Of a stretch of DNA of 64,000 bases, positions 30,239 to 41,940 are shown in pieces (position 1 is the stretch's first letter; each line of letters opens with the position of its first letter). The translations under genes were made by a program, and so were the position numbers. The stretch spans positions 68,621,501-68,685,500 of the forward strand of contig NC_088918.1 of assembly GCF_963576675.1 (NCBI RefSeq). Reading direction: 5' to 3'. This stretch comes from Euphorbia lathyris. Taxonomy: Eukaryota; Streptophyta; Magnoliopsida; Malpighiales; Euphorbiaceae. The notes beneath the pieces were generated by a model, which was not told the origin of the DNA, did not search any database, and saw only the letters and a list, made by a program, of their open reading frames with translations.

Positions 30239-30438
30239 TTTTTTTTTTGGTAGAAAATGAAGAAAAAACAAACAAAAAAACAACTAATCTGGGATTAGCC
30301 CAGGAAAGCTAACCTCAATCTTATCCTCAACAAGCAGGGAAGAGAGATAAATAGGAGGAACAGAAAGAGTAGTGACGCCTAGCATCCCCTCATGACCAGC
30401 AGCCGCCAAGCGATCTACAACTCGATTTTGCTCTCTAA
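30239..30438 (-). mobile_element. 5'-truncated LINE insertion, 3' end only
   Basis: A poly-T left end is followed by sequence matching the complement of the 3' end of the LINE at 12060-12260 (for example GGGATTAGCC against GGGATCAGTC, and GCCAAGCGATC). AAATCTGGG(G/A)AACTATTTT flanks it at 30220-30238 and 30439-30457, a 19-bp target duplication with one mismatch. About 200 bp long. Confidence 0.85.
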
Positions 30439-30673
30439 AAATCTGGGAAACTATTTTAAATGTTGTTGGAATTTGATAATATTTGCATTCTAATTTATTT
30501 AAAATGTTAGTATTTATTCCTTAATTTATTATTTTTATAACATTTGCCTCGATATTATCAAATTGGTGAGATCTTAACCCATGTAAATGGACAAGTTATA
30601 AATGGATATATTAAAACCTTAACATATCTAACAGAAACTCTATCTATAAAAACTTAGCAAAAATTATTAAGTT

Positions 30674-31122
30674 TTTTTTTTAACCAAAGAATGAAAGAAT
30701 ATATTAATGAGCCGTCAATTGGCAAGAGTTTAACATATCAGACATAACATAACTCGGAATTGAGTGAAAAAATGTAAGACAAGTAGTAAAACGGACGCTC
30801 TGGTGATTGCATGCGCCAAACCGTTAGCTTGTCTTCGTGTCCATTTGACTGAGTAAAAGTCGTTTTGAGATAGTACCTCGCGGCACTGTGCAACTAGATC
30901 CCCAAATTCTGTATCATCCTCCGTCTTTGAGTTGATTGCTTCGACCACGCCTTTTGCATCTGTCTCGAAGGTAATCTCTCTAAGCTGGAGTTCTACCGTC
31001 CATTTCATTGCATTCAGCAAGGCTTTGGCCTCGCATTCACGGGCAGGAGGAATCGCTGGTATTGTTTCCTGTCGACCAAGCAGCAGACGTCCCTTTGCAT
31101 TGCGGACAGCAGCTCCAAATCC
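30674..31122 (-). mobile_element. 5'-truncated LINE insertion carrying the RNase H end of ORF2
   Basis: The 15-bp AAAAATTATTAAGTT is repeated exactly at 30659-30673 and 31123-31137. A T-run marks the tail at the left. The minus strand encodes RVT_3 RNase H landmarks: VRNAKGRLL, ECEAKALLNAMKW, FETDAKGVVEAI and RRQANGLAHA. Only this C-terminal part is present. Confidence 0.9.
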
Positions 31123-31200
31123 AAAAATTATTAAGTTATAACATGCATATTGATTGAAATTTCACAAATTTTGATATAGGTCATGAACAAATGTTACTAA

Positions 31201-32236
31201 GGTCATGTTTGTTTGAGGAAAAATATTCTCCCAATTTTTTAGTGTTTGTTTGGGTAGGAAAATAAATGGTAAGTCAATGGAAAAAGAATGAAGAAATAAG
31301 AAAGGTAAAACATTTTTCCCAAAGCGTTTCAAGAACAATGGGAAAAATATTAAAAAATTTAAAAATATGAAAAATATGAAAACGAAAAACATAAATAAGG
31401 TGAAAACGTTACAAAACACGAGAATATGAAAAAAAAACTCGCAAAAAATGAAAAGATGAACAAACGCGAAAAACATAAAAACGCAAAAAAAAAACACTTG
31501 AAAAAGCATAAAACATGAACAACGCGAAAAAGTGACAAAACACGAAATATACAAAAACGCGAAAAATGCTAAAACACAAAAATGTGACAATATGTGAAAA
31601 ACGCGATAAACATGAAAAGACGAAAAATGCAAACAAAACACGAAAACATGAAAAATATGAAAAACATGAAAAAAACGTGAATAACACAAAAAAAAAGTAA
31701 CAAAATGCGAAAAATAAAAAACGCGAAAAAAAGGAAAAGGGAAAAACCGAAAAACTAAACGTAAAAACACGAAAAAATAAAGAAAAAATGTAAAAAAACA
31801 CAATAACGTTAATAACACAAGAAAACGTACAATTTATAGTAATAGAACTAAGGGTAATGTTGTCTTTTGAATGAAAAATTACATATTCTATTCTATCTTA
31901 TTCCACCAACCAAACATAGGAATAGTTATTCCTAAGGAATTTCTATTACATTATTTGTTATTCTATTCCTTTGGAATAACAATCCTATTCTATTAAAAAT
32001 ATGTGTGTTTTTGGTTTGTGCTTAATACATGTGTGAATCTCTTTTTTGTGTTTTATATATACAATTGAAAATAAAAAATACAGAAAATTCATATTTAGTG
32101 GTTGGAAAATATTTTCCAGTATTGTAGCCAAACACCGGAAAATATTTTCCAATGTTATTGTCAAACACAGAAAAATATTTTATTTTCCTGCACAATATTT
32201 TCCCTGCATAATATTTTTCCCCAAACAAACATGGCC
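31201..32236. mobile_element. Harbinger-like TIR element containing part of the 28150 element family
   Basis: Ends are GGTCATGTTTGTTTG and the complement of CAAACAAACATGGCC, flanked by TAA at 31198-31200 and 32237-32239. Inside, 31340-31815 is the same GAAAAACG-type array, and 31840-31990 matches the right end of the 28150 element (TTCCACCAACCAAACATAGG and neighbours). So it is composite. No transposase. Confidence 0.75.
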
Positions 32237-32239
32237 TAA

Positions 32240-32580
32240 ATAATAGATTAGAGATTAAATATCAACATTTTGGAAACATCAGGCGACAGATATTAGGAGA
32301 CAAAGACTAACATTTTGAATATTTCAGACGGATTAACCGGTGGTTTTCACTTGCTCAATGACGGACCAAATGAATTAAGTTAGTCACTGTTAAATCTAGA
32401 TCTTAGAATGATTTTAATGTCTACATTAGAGTTATAATAATGATCGACTAACAAGGTAGGTCCCGATAATTTATGGGACCCTAGATATATAAGGGGCTCT
32501 TTAAAAAAAAATTCTACCTAAAAATATTTTAGAATATATATAACTAAATGATAAACGAAAAAGTATTTTATTAGTAATTG
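32240..32580. other. Intergenic DNA
   Basis: AT-rich; no gene recognised. The left limit of a small copia LTR remnant may lie near 32581. Confidence 0.4.
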
Positions 32581-33254
32581 TTAGGTATGTATTATTGAAA
32601 ATTGTTTGACTCTTAATAATATTCTCATTAGATGAATCGTATATATATAGTTATAAAGAATTAAGAAGTTGCAATTGTAGGTATTTTCAAATACAAAATA
32701 TCTGAGACTAATTCAAAGCAATAACCAAAAGATATGTATAACTAATAATATCTTATCACCCTCCCTCAAGTTAAAGGTGGGTCAACTTGTAACTTGTACC
32801 GAAGAAAATGAAAACGTGCCTTAGAGAGAGCTTTCGTGAGAATATTCGTGGTTTGATCCAAAGTGGAGATGTAGTATACACATAGCTGTTTTTTGGTGAC
32901 TTTGGCGCAGATAAAATGAAAGCCAATTTCCATGTGCTTAAAGCGATCATGAAAAATGAGATTAGCTGTCAAGTAAGTGGCTCCCAAATTATCATAGAGA
33001 AAAACTGGACAGACAAGAGGATTGAATCCAATATCATTAATTAGCATAGTAAGCCATGTAATCTCAGATGCAAGAGAGGCAAGTGCACGATATTCAGCTT
33101 CGGTAGATGAGCGAGATACCATGTGTTGCTTTCGAGATCGCCGAGACAATATACACCACATTCTCTGAAGTAGATTTTTGATCATAAATATCACCCGTCC
33201 AATCGGCATCGGTGTAGCCAGTGATGGCATAAGATTGACTTTTTTTATTCTCAA
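32581..33254 (-). pseudogene. Ty1/copia remnant: RNase H end, polypurine tract and short LTR piece
   Basis: Minus strand 33254-32766 is open and includes copia RNase H landmarks (HMVSRSSTEAEYRALA, then TKALSKARFHFLRYKL). The upstream part is out of frame or missing. After the stop, GAGGGAGGG precedes TGATAAGATATT at about 32758, resembling a polypurine tract and 3' LTR start. The LTR end near 32581 is a guess. Confidence 0.7.
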
Positions 33255-33560
33255 ACCATGATTTGGTGTACCCTTGATATTCGCTAGATCGGCCTCTAGT
33301 TCATCATTCTTCTTCTCATGGGCCTAGATGATCGCACAGGCAACACGGTTGCTTGCCTTCTCCTTCGCTAGATCCGCCTCCAACTCTTGGTTATGAGCCT
33401 CATTAGCCATAGCCTCAATCAAGGAGGATTTCACATCCCAGGGGTGGTTAAAAAGCTGAAAAGAAATGGAAGAGGTTAGAATGGAAGTATGCATCATCAA
33501 AATAGTCACAAAAGAAAGATTTGATGAAATACCTCCAAAGACTTCCGCATGGCGTGAGTA
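33255..33560 (-). pseudogene. Coiled-coil ORF fragment of unknown origin
   Basis: Minus strand encodes a Glu/Ala-rich stretch (SLIEAMANEAHNQELEADLA) and a second LEADLA copy, suggesting a duplicated coiled-coil piece. It is short and broken. It could be from a retrotransposon extra ORF; no firm family. Confidence 0.35.
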
Positions 33561-33995
33561 ACATGACTCGTGGTGTATATTTGACCCGACTCTTCTATAC
33601 TAGTATTATAATTTTGGGTCCACAAACCAATAAGCTTCTTAACCTTTGAAGGTGTCTTATTATTAACCTATGAGCTGATTTAAAGTGACTCATTGACCTT
33701 ATGAATTAAATTAAATTATTCTATTCATCTTTTAAATTTGGTAAAAATAATACGCATTTCAACTTGTTTAAATCTTTTCGTACACTCTCTAGTAACAATA
33801 GAAGATTAATAATTACAAGACTAATGAACATTCTAAAATTATTATTATCCTTTGGCTCTTGTGGTTCTCTACAAATCAGCTTGTGCATGACAATAGTGGC
33901 ACAGGATTTCACCAAATGGACTACTACCCTTGCTGGTCCGGTTATTTTAATTGAAAAAGTTCCTGATTTTCATGTTAGTTTCGTTGAAAATTATA
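33561..33995. other. Intergenic DNA
   Basis: AT-rich, no recognisable gene. Confidence 0.5.
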
Positions 33996-34286
33996 CTCCC
34001 TCCATTCCTTTTTATAAATCATTTTAGCAATTGATTTTTTTCCAAAATATAAATCTTTCTAGCTTTTCAAGAACTTTTAGTATAGTTTTCCGGTCTAAAC
34101 ATTAACTTTTTTGTTATTTTGGTCCATATGTTTTTCAAAATTACAAGACTTATTCACCAACTATTACATGAGAAAGAATTTTGTTTAGTTAATCAATGTA
34201 AATTCATTAATTTCATTTTATATTAATTGAATTTCTTAATATGTGTGAAATAATTTAGAATGACTTATATTTTGGAATAGAGGGAG
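33996..34286. mobile_element. Stowaway (Tc1/Mariner) MITE
   Basis: CTCCCTCCATTCCTTTTTAT at the left and the complement CTCCCTCTATTCCAAAATAT at the right, flanked by TA on both sides (33994-33995, 34287-34288). The length of 291 bp fits the family. No coding capacity. Confidence 0.9.
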
Positions 34287-34691
34287 TATGTGTTTTGGTT
34301 TAATGAAGCCCATATCTCTATAAAGAAAAATATATAGAAATAAAAAGCCAAATAATATGGATGATATTTCGAACCAAAATTTTCGAGAAAGTGGTTTTAA
34401 ACTTTTCTTAAGCAAACTTAGCGAAATAAGGATTAAAATAACTTGTGAAGTTCACAAGCAGAGTGAATTTAGTCAAAATCGAAATTTAGATATCAACTCA
34501 GTCTCGAAGTTGACAAAAATCGATAAATTAGCAAAAAAAAAGTTTTAATACCTAAAAGTTTGTTAAATTTAAATTAATTTATCAAATTTTATCAACCTCG
34601 GGACTGAATTAATATCTAAACATTAATTAAGTTAATTCATATTATTAGAATGGTTAGTGTTTTTCAATGACCGTGATAATAATTATAATAA

Positions 34692-35242
34692 GGGTAATTA
34701 ATTTATTAATCCCTATATTTTGACAAAACATATTGTTTAGTATCTGTATTTTCAAAAATACACGATAAAGTCCTTAACGTTTTTCTCGGTGAACTGTTTA
34801 GTCCCTAACGTTTTTCTCGGTGAACTGTTTAGTCCCTGCCATTAGACTCTCATGAAGATTTTGTTAGTCAATTTGGATTTGCGTTCTTTTTTTTCCTTTC
34901 CTTTAAACTCTAATACATCTGAAATCAACTTTGAGTGTTCTTCTTCTTGGTTTTCTTCTTAATCGTTCAAATTCATAAGCATTGGGTCTATTCTTTTTCT
35001 TGTTCTCCATACAAATAGCTTCTTTTTCTAAATTGGATTTCCTCTTCTGAAGTTTGAAGGTAAATAGTAAAGGGTAATTTAGTTATTTCCAAAGTCATAA
35101 ACGGTAAAAAATCTAACAAACATGTGGAATGACTAAACAGTTCACTAAGAAAAATATTAGAGACCTTACCATGTGTTTTTGAAAATATAGGGACTAAATA
35201 GTGTGTTTTATCAAAATTTAGGGACTAATAAATTAATTACCC
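34692..35242. mobile_element. MULE-type MITE with >100-bp inverted repeats
   Basis: GGGTAATTAATTTATTAATC at the left matches the complement of the right end, continuing through CAAAACA, TTTAGT and GTGAACTGTTTAGTC. Flanks are TTATAATAA and TAATAATAA (8 of 9 matching), consistent with a 9-bp duplication. Inside the left arm GTTTTTCTCGGTGAACTG is duplicated in tandem (near 34780 and 34810). Confidence 0.75.
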
Positions 35243-35476
35243 TAATAATAATGATAATAATAAATGAGTTACTCCATGTGCCTGGTCAAAAAACTTGATT
35301 GTCCGATTGAACTTATATAGTGTTTCATTAGCCCTGAACTTGTTTAAATTGTCATTATTAAATCTCTAAACCTAGAAAAATGCTCTGAAGGTCTAAAAAA
35401 ATTAGAAAATTAATTTATTTTAAAGATTTAGAATCGCAAATTAGAATTTTATTTTTTAAGTTTTGAATTTTTCTAG

Positions 35477-35900
35477 GGATAAAGTGCAAAAATAGCCCTA
35501 ACGTTTACAACAAAGAGCAATTTTACCCCTAATGTCTAAAATAGTGCAATTTGACTTCTAAGGTTGGCAGCCAACATTAATTTTATCCCTAACATTGACA
35601 AGTTGGGTCGATTTGAGGAAATAATTCATCAAACTGTCTTTTCGGTTATTAATCTTGTCATATACACTTCATATGTGCATCAATTTATCATTTATTAATA
35701 GCAGATCACAAACATATGACTAGACGTGAAAAAAATTAAAAACAAAATAAATAAATATACCGTCTTTTATACGAGTTAGATAAAAAAGTTTAAAATATTT
35801 TACCGAATTTATAAATATTAATCTCTAATTCTATTATTAAATCACAAAAAATATGAATTTTTTTTAGAAGTAACCGGTATGCAATTGGTGCGGAATAACG

Positions 35901-35942
<42 letters not shown>

Positions 35943-36075
35943 AATATATGAAATTGATCCAATTTGGGATAAAATTCCTCTTACCTTTCAATATTAGGGT
36001 AAAATTGCACCATTACATTAAGGGTAAAATTGTTTCTAAATGTAAACGTTAGAAGTATTTTTGCATCTTATCATT
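35477..36075. mobile_element. MITE, second copy of the family in the ZIP intron
   Basis: The left end GGGATAAAGTGCAAAAATAG matches the complement of the right end (AGTATTTTTGCATCTTATC). Internal phrases match 21970-22555. A (TA)n tract occupies about 35907-35936. No ORF. Confidence 0.75.
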
Positions 36076-36216
36076 TTTTTTATAGATTTAAACAAGTTAC
36101 AATGTATATCACACTAAACATGTGTAGGATACTAATGATTTTATGAAATAATTCAGAAAATTAATAAATCAATTTAAATAAATTTAAATAACCAACTAAG
36201 TTAATTTAAGTAGTTA

Positions 36217-36737
36217 AAATCACTGGGACCTGACGGACTTAATCCCGCTTTCTTCCAACATTATTGGAAAATAGTAGGGCCTGATGTTAGCAAAACTTGT
36301 CTGACAATCCTGAGAGAAGTACAATTACCGCCTAAACTCAATGATACTCTGATTGTTTTGATCCCGAAAAAGAAAGATGTCGAATTTGTGTCTGATTTGA
36401 GGCCTATAACATTATGCAATGTTCTTTTCAAAATTCTATCTAAAATGCTAGCAAATCGCTTCAAACAAGTACTCCCTGATGTTATCTCTCTCAGTCAAAG
36501 TTCTTTCATTCCTGGGTGTCTTACAAATGATAATATTGTGGTGGCTTATGAGTTTATTCACAAGATGAAGAGCCTCAGACAAGGCAAGGTGGGCTGTACT
36601 GCGCTAAAATTAGACATGAGCAAAGCATATGACAGAATCAAATGGAATTTTTTGAGAAATATGCTAGAAAAGCTGGGTTTTCCTTCCAACTAGATTAATT
36701 GGATCATGCTATGTGTTACAACAGTGTCATACAATAT
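36217..36737 (+). pseudogene. LINE reverse-transcriptase fragment
   Basis: Plus-strand translation reads SLGPDGLNPAFFQHYW, LIVLIPKKK, LRPITLCNVLFKILSK, SFIPG and LKLDMSKAYDRI, the N-terminal half of an L1-type reverse transcriptase. A TAG interrupts it at 36691-36693. It is cut at 36737/36738 by the LTR of the Sirevirus-like element. The continuation is not found on the other side at 47443. Confidence 0.9.
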
Positions 36738-38081
36738 TGTTGGTCCCTTATAACGTAACAAGTTAGTTCCAAGGGGGGGGTAGGAACTATTTTAAATTTT
36801 AATACGTTAAGGCTGACTTATTTTTCTTTAAAAAGGAGTACACAGCGCGCTGAGTGAATTAAGACACTGGCTTAGTCAACTTGGTGATTAAGTCAGCTTC
36901 TTTCTTTGAGTTAGGAGATAGCACTTGAGTCTATTCCTGAACTCAGATACTCAGTACACACAACTCAGCGTGACCTCTTTACTTGGTCAGTTTTGTTTAA
37001 GCAAACAATATATATATCTAAGGAGTTTAAGGTTAGAACGATGTTACTCAGCAGATTTATCCAGGTTCGGCCTCTACGCCTACGTCCTATCCCCGAAACA
37101 CATTCCGAGCTTTCGAATTCTCTACTGAGCTCTTTAACGGTAGAGCATCAAACCTTTTACAATAAGAAGCTGAGTATAACAAGAGTACCTTCCTCTATAC
37201 CTCTACTCACTCCTATTCTATTGCTGAGTACTATAACCGAGTACTCAGCCTCTCATTTCTAATTCTAGAAATGATAATGAGATTGTCCTAAACAGCAATT
37301 GCTAAGACACTTTAGATGATTGACTAATCACTCTAGACTTTTACACAGTAATATGGAAATTGGTGTAAGTATTTGCTTTGCTTTTTCACATAGATTCTTC
37401 GAGTAGAAATTTGGTCAGCATAATGGCGTATTGAATATCTGCATCGAATGAAGCAACTGAAAGGCCTATTTATAGTGACACACACTTGATGTATCGGTTA
37501 TTTCAAACTTCGAAATAACCGTTGGAGGGAAACGGCTTGACATCGTTGTCACTCAGTTCACCGTCAGTGTCGTTGGCCAATCAGATTGTTGTATCTTCTA
37601 TCTTTGGTTAGTGTTGAGCAGCTTTTTGTTAGACAAGCATAATGTTTTGCCGTTTATGGCAAAGTCTTCTAGACAGCTTTCTGTGTCTTCTGAACTTTAC
37701 CCAAAGTGGAAATACTTTGTCGGGAAGTTGCTCTTGCTCAGCTGCTGTCTTGTACTCTTTGTCGTTCAACTCAGCAGCTTCGTTCCGAAGTAGTCAAGGA
37801 AGGTCTTCTCGATCCTTCTTGTGCTGAGCTGCGTTTTATCAATAACGACAGCGTTTTGCTTACACGGGCCGAGTGGTATTGATCGGTTGACTTGGGCCTT
37901 TGACTTTCTTTTGGGCTTTTAGCCTTTTAACATTTGTGTCTTATAAACAATGAACTCAACATTGAACAAACACATTAGTAAAATAAATCAAAGCATTTAA
38001 ACTTAGTGTGTTTAGAATATTTTTAATCATATACTTAAATAATTTTGTCAAATCAAAATCATGTGGAAAGGTGTTTCAACA
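36738..38081 (-). repeat. 3' LTR of the Sirevirus-like element (1344 bp)
   Basis: On the plus strand it runs TGTTGGTCCC...GTTTCAACA, i.e. TGTTG...CAACA tips on the element strand. The adjacent AAAATGGAGGAGTT (minus strand, about 38082-38095) is the polypurine tract. CTCAG/ACTGAG words are frequent. Confidence 0.88.
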
Positions 38082-38562
38082 AACTCCTCCATTTTGATGT
38101 TGGCAAAACTATTCAGTGAAGAACTTAGTTTTGAGCTCCCCTATGAAAGTTGACCTTTTATGACTTCATAAACTCCCCCATAAGGGTTGAGCTACTGACT
38201 CAGTTTTACTCTAAAAATTTTAAGGTTTAATCGAGTAAGTCTTAGGTCAGTTTTCAGATAAAGGTCAGCTCATGGAACATATTCTATTACCTCAGTTTTA
38301 AGCGGAAGATTTAATTATCAGAGAGCGCTGAGTATATTGTTGTTCAATGAGTTTTATAAGATAATGTTTTAACCATATAAGACAGAGTTAACAGCATACA
38401 ATCAGAAGATATAAACATAGTTGATGTATGCAAAACATAATAACTCAGCATCATAAAATTTTAGACAAGATGAAATTGATGCAAGCATAGTATTAATAAG
38501 TAGTCAGCATTACACAGAATCAGGGATAAGTAAAGACTTAGAAACTAGCTATCTTAACTAAG

Positions 38563-41467
38563 CTATTTCTTCTTATATACGACTTTGCCCTTTCCCTTAA
38601 GCTGACTACTTCCCTCAGCTTGAACCTGAGTTCTTCCTGTTTGTTCTTTCTCCCCCGTTTTGGAAGCATCGGGAGGAGGAGGAGGTCTGAAGGTGTTGTT
38701 CTTGGCAGCTTGGGATATACGAGCTGAGAAGGCCTTCAGCTGTTGAGTGCTTTTATTTATGCCATCAAAGACAGCAGGACCATCATCGAAGACTTCTGGA
38801 GGCACGCCAATTTCAGCAGCACTGAGTATGCTTAGTGCGTAGGCTTGAGATTTTCCCATCCAAGTTAGTGTATCAGTCATCGCAGCATAGGCTTGATGAA
38901 ACATCTTGAGCAAAGATGAGTCATAGAATTGACGTTGTATGTTGGAATGACGGACATGGGTGAAGATTTGATGGGTATACTAGAGGATCTCATTCTGCTT
39001 CATCTGGTCAGTGTCCATCTCTGCCTTGTTTAGATTCAGAAGACAAACAGCTTCGCCGATCTGTTCCACTAAGCATTGAGAGTATGAGGAAATCTGATGG
39101 TTTGTCTTCTCTTGCTCAGTTCGAAGCTGGGTGAATAATTGATGAACTTCAGCAGAAGTTGCATATCCTGAGTTCGCAGCTGACAAGGCTTGAAGTTGTC
39201 CCTGAAGGGAGTTGATATGTTGAGCCATCGTCAGCTGGAGTTCAGCCAGCTTCGTGATGGACTCCTGCTTTGGCTGTTGGGCTTGAATATTGATCATAAC
39301 ACTCAGCAAGTCTTTTAGGCCTCAAACCTCGTTGAGAAGTTGAGTGACTTGTGGAACCTGAGTGGACTCATTTTCGGCAGACCCAGCAGCAGTGTCTGTA
39401 GACTGATGAAGATCATTTATTAAGGCCTGAGCCGAATTGATGATCCTTCTGCCAAACTCAGTGGCTGTGAGATAGTTTAATGACCTTTCAGCATGTTGAC
39501 CAGATGGAGGAGGTGTTAGGTTTAAGTCAGCATTTGATGTGCCAGTAGGGTCAGTGACTGGTCTTGGTGTTTGAAGCTGCACTTGTTCTATATTATGTAG
39601 AGGTGATTAAGCAGCAGCAATGGATATAGGTTCAGAGTCAAGCTGAAGCTGACTTTCTGTTGAAGGTGGCAGAGGTTCAGTGCTGACTGGAGCAGGAATT
39701 TCCTTAGCTGGCAGAGGGCTAGGTTCTGCATCTGCATTGAGAAGTGGCTCGGTGTTGGTTGGGTTTGTTGAAGCATTTAAGTCGGCTTGTTCCTGTGGAA
39801 GAGAAACAGAGGCTTGCTTTTCAGTGTGCTCTAGCTGAGTAGTAGAAAGTTTTCTGAAGAATTTAAGCTTGATGTTTGATGGATTGGTGGTTGGTCTTTT
39901 CTGTGTTAGATCATCCATGAAGTCAAACACTGTTGGTTAATGTGCCTTGATAATTCTTCTTCTTTTTCCTTGTGTCCGTGGAGGAGTGGGATCAGCGTGA
40001 ATGCTGTTAGATGGAGAATTTTCTTCGTGATCAGCATCCAGCTGTTCAGTCTGCTCAGCTCCTTCATCTGCAGTCAACTCAATGTGAGTTGGCTCAGCTT
40101 CTTCTTCACTTGCTGTCTCCTCAGTGTCATCCTAACCACTCTCATCCCCTTCTTCTTCTTCCTCATCATCCTGATCTTCCTCTTCTAATTCTTCCTCCAG
40201 CTGCTCAATGAACTGATCATCCAGTTTAATCTCTTCGTCCTATTGCTCAGCGGCAATGCCTTGATTCTGAGCAAAGTGAGAGTCTTCTGGAACGAAGAAG
40301 TCAGCAGGAATGGCATCGATTGGATTTAACTCAGAGAAGATCTTCTGTTTCTTGCTCAGAGATTCCTGGTCAGCTTGCACACTTTCTTTTGCCTCAGGCT
40401 CATCTTGCCTAGGTCTTTTCTCAGCTGACTTGGGCTCAGCTTATACAGTCGTTCCCTTGGACATGATCTTTAGCTTCTTAGGAGCGGACGCAGCTTCCTT
40501 AGAGGTGCTTTGCACAGCTTTCCTCTTCCTGTCAGCAGGGGTCTTAGTTCTTTTGCCCCTTGTGATTACCGTCCCCTCAGCATTTGGGTCAGCAGCACCT
40601 TTTCCTTTCTTGATCGGCTGATTAAACTTTAGGGAAAAAAGGGCAGCGGCAGTGATTTGTGATCCTTGTCCCCTACTTTTCCCAGTTAGGTCTACTCGGT
40701 GGTCCAGGAGAATTTTCGTAATGAGTGAGCCCAGCCTTAGAGTTCCAGTGCTCCTTTGGAAACCAGCTATTAAGAATACTGGCATGTTGATGGGCGTGTA
40801 GGTCAGGCATATGCCATATGAAGCATTGCTCAAAATTTGTCGCTGAGCTGGTGCAGTTCACTTTTGGGAAAATGTAGTTGGTCAGCAGATAGTGCGCCAT
40901 CTTTTGATGCTGTCCCATTGAAGTGCTGGAGACTTCGCCAGCATGGCCAGAAGGTTTACAGAATGTAGTGGAGTACCCAGTGTCATCCTGATCTCCTGAC
41001 CTTCTAAGAATGGCTCCTTCATTCTTCACATGCAGAATGTTGGCTAGGTAGGTGGGATTTATGAAGATGGTTTTCCCTTTTACCTTGGTGGCCAAATAGT
41101 CCTGGTTGTCATCAGCAACACACAGGAAATGGTAGAATTCCCTTACCAAGTCAGGGTAGGTGTTGTACTTTATCGAAAACAGCTCGGTCCACTCATTCTT
41201 TGAGATCCACTCACAGAACGGTTGCTCGGTTTCCACGAATTCTTTCGAGAACCACCTTGAGTATTCTATCTTATATTCCCTGACATTCTCATAGACCTTG
41301 GTGTAGGTTCATTGCTTAAGTTTCTTCCCTTTGGAGGAATTACCTTGGTCAGCTTGGGTTTTCTTGCTCGGTGTGGTAGCTTTGGGTTGTTCATGCTGGG
41401 TAGAAGGCTTAGGGTTTCCAGCGGATGGTTGACTGGCATTGGAGATGTTTTCAGAGTTTTTCGTCAT
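38563..41467 (-). pseudogene. Env-like / extra ORF region of the Sirevirus-like element, broken
   Basis: From an ATG at 41467 the minus strand is open for about 50 codons, then a stop occurs near 41310. Further pieces are open at 41236-40673, 40833-40441, 39930-39607, 39582-39322, 39309-38980 and 38913-38563 in different frames. The first long piece resembles the N-terminal domain of plant retrotransposon env-like proteins. The later pieces are Gln/Ser/Pro/Glu-rich, with probable coiled coil (LQLTMAQHINSLQGQLQAL). A role in an enveloped particle is unproven for the family, and this copy is not functional as it stands. Confidence 0.7.
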
Positions 41468-41940
41468 TTTCGCAGAGAAAGTATGAGCGATTTGAAGTTT
41501 TTAGAGAGAGAGAGTATTTATGTCAGAGAATTCTGTAAGCGTAAAAAGATAAAAATGGGGATTTGCCCATTATTTATAGACACGAGAGGTGGATCTTATC
41601 GAATCCATGTGTCAGTTTGTCCTTGGGATTGTCAACCGACAAGGATCCTGGCATTTATGACACATTCGGCGCATACGTCATCCTAGGTGGCTATTCGCGT
41701 GCTTTGGCATTGAATGCAACAGACTTTTTACTCAGTGTTGGAATTCTAATCGTTCTGTATTCTGAGTAGTCAGTTTTTACGCAAACGGATGTTTTAAGTA
41801 ATTGGTTACTCAGTTTGAGATAACTACTCAGTGCGCATATTTACTCAGTATGTGATATTTGTTCATTTAGCATTAAGTACTCAGCATAAATCTATCCACT
41901 CAGCAAGTAATAGCATAAGTCATTCAGCATGGTAATTCAC
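41468..41940. other. Spacer between pol and the env-like region
   Basis: Non-coding, with repeated CTCAG words. A TATA-like TTTATAGACACGAG near 41572 is on the plus strand and is of doubtful meaning. Confidence 0.5.

Noticed and set aside
39940..40621. Plus-strand open frames opposite the env-like region
   Set aside because: Shadows of the minus-strand env-like sequence.
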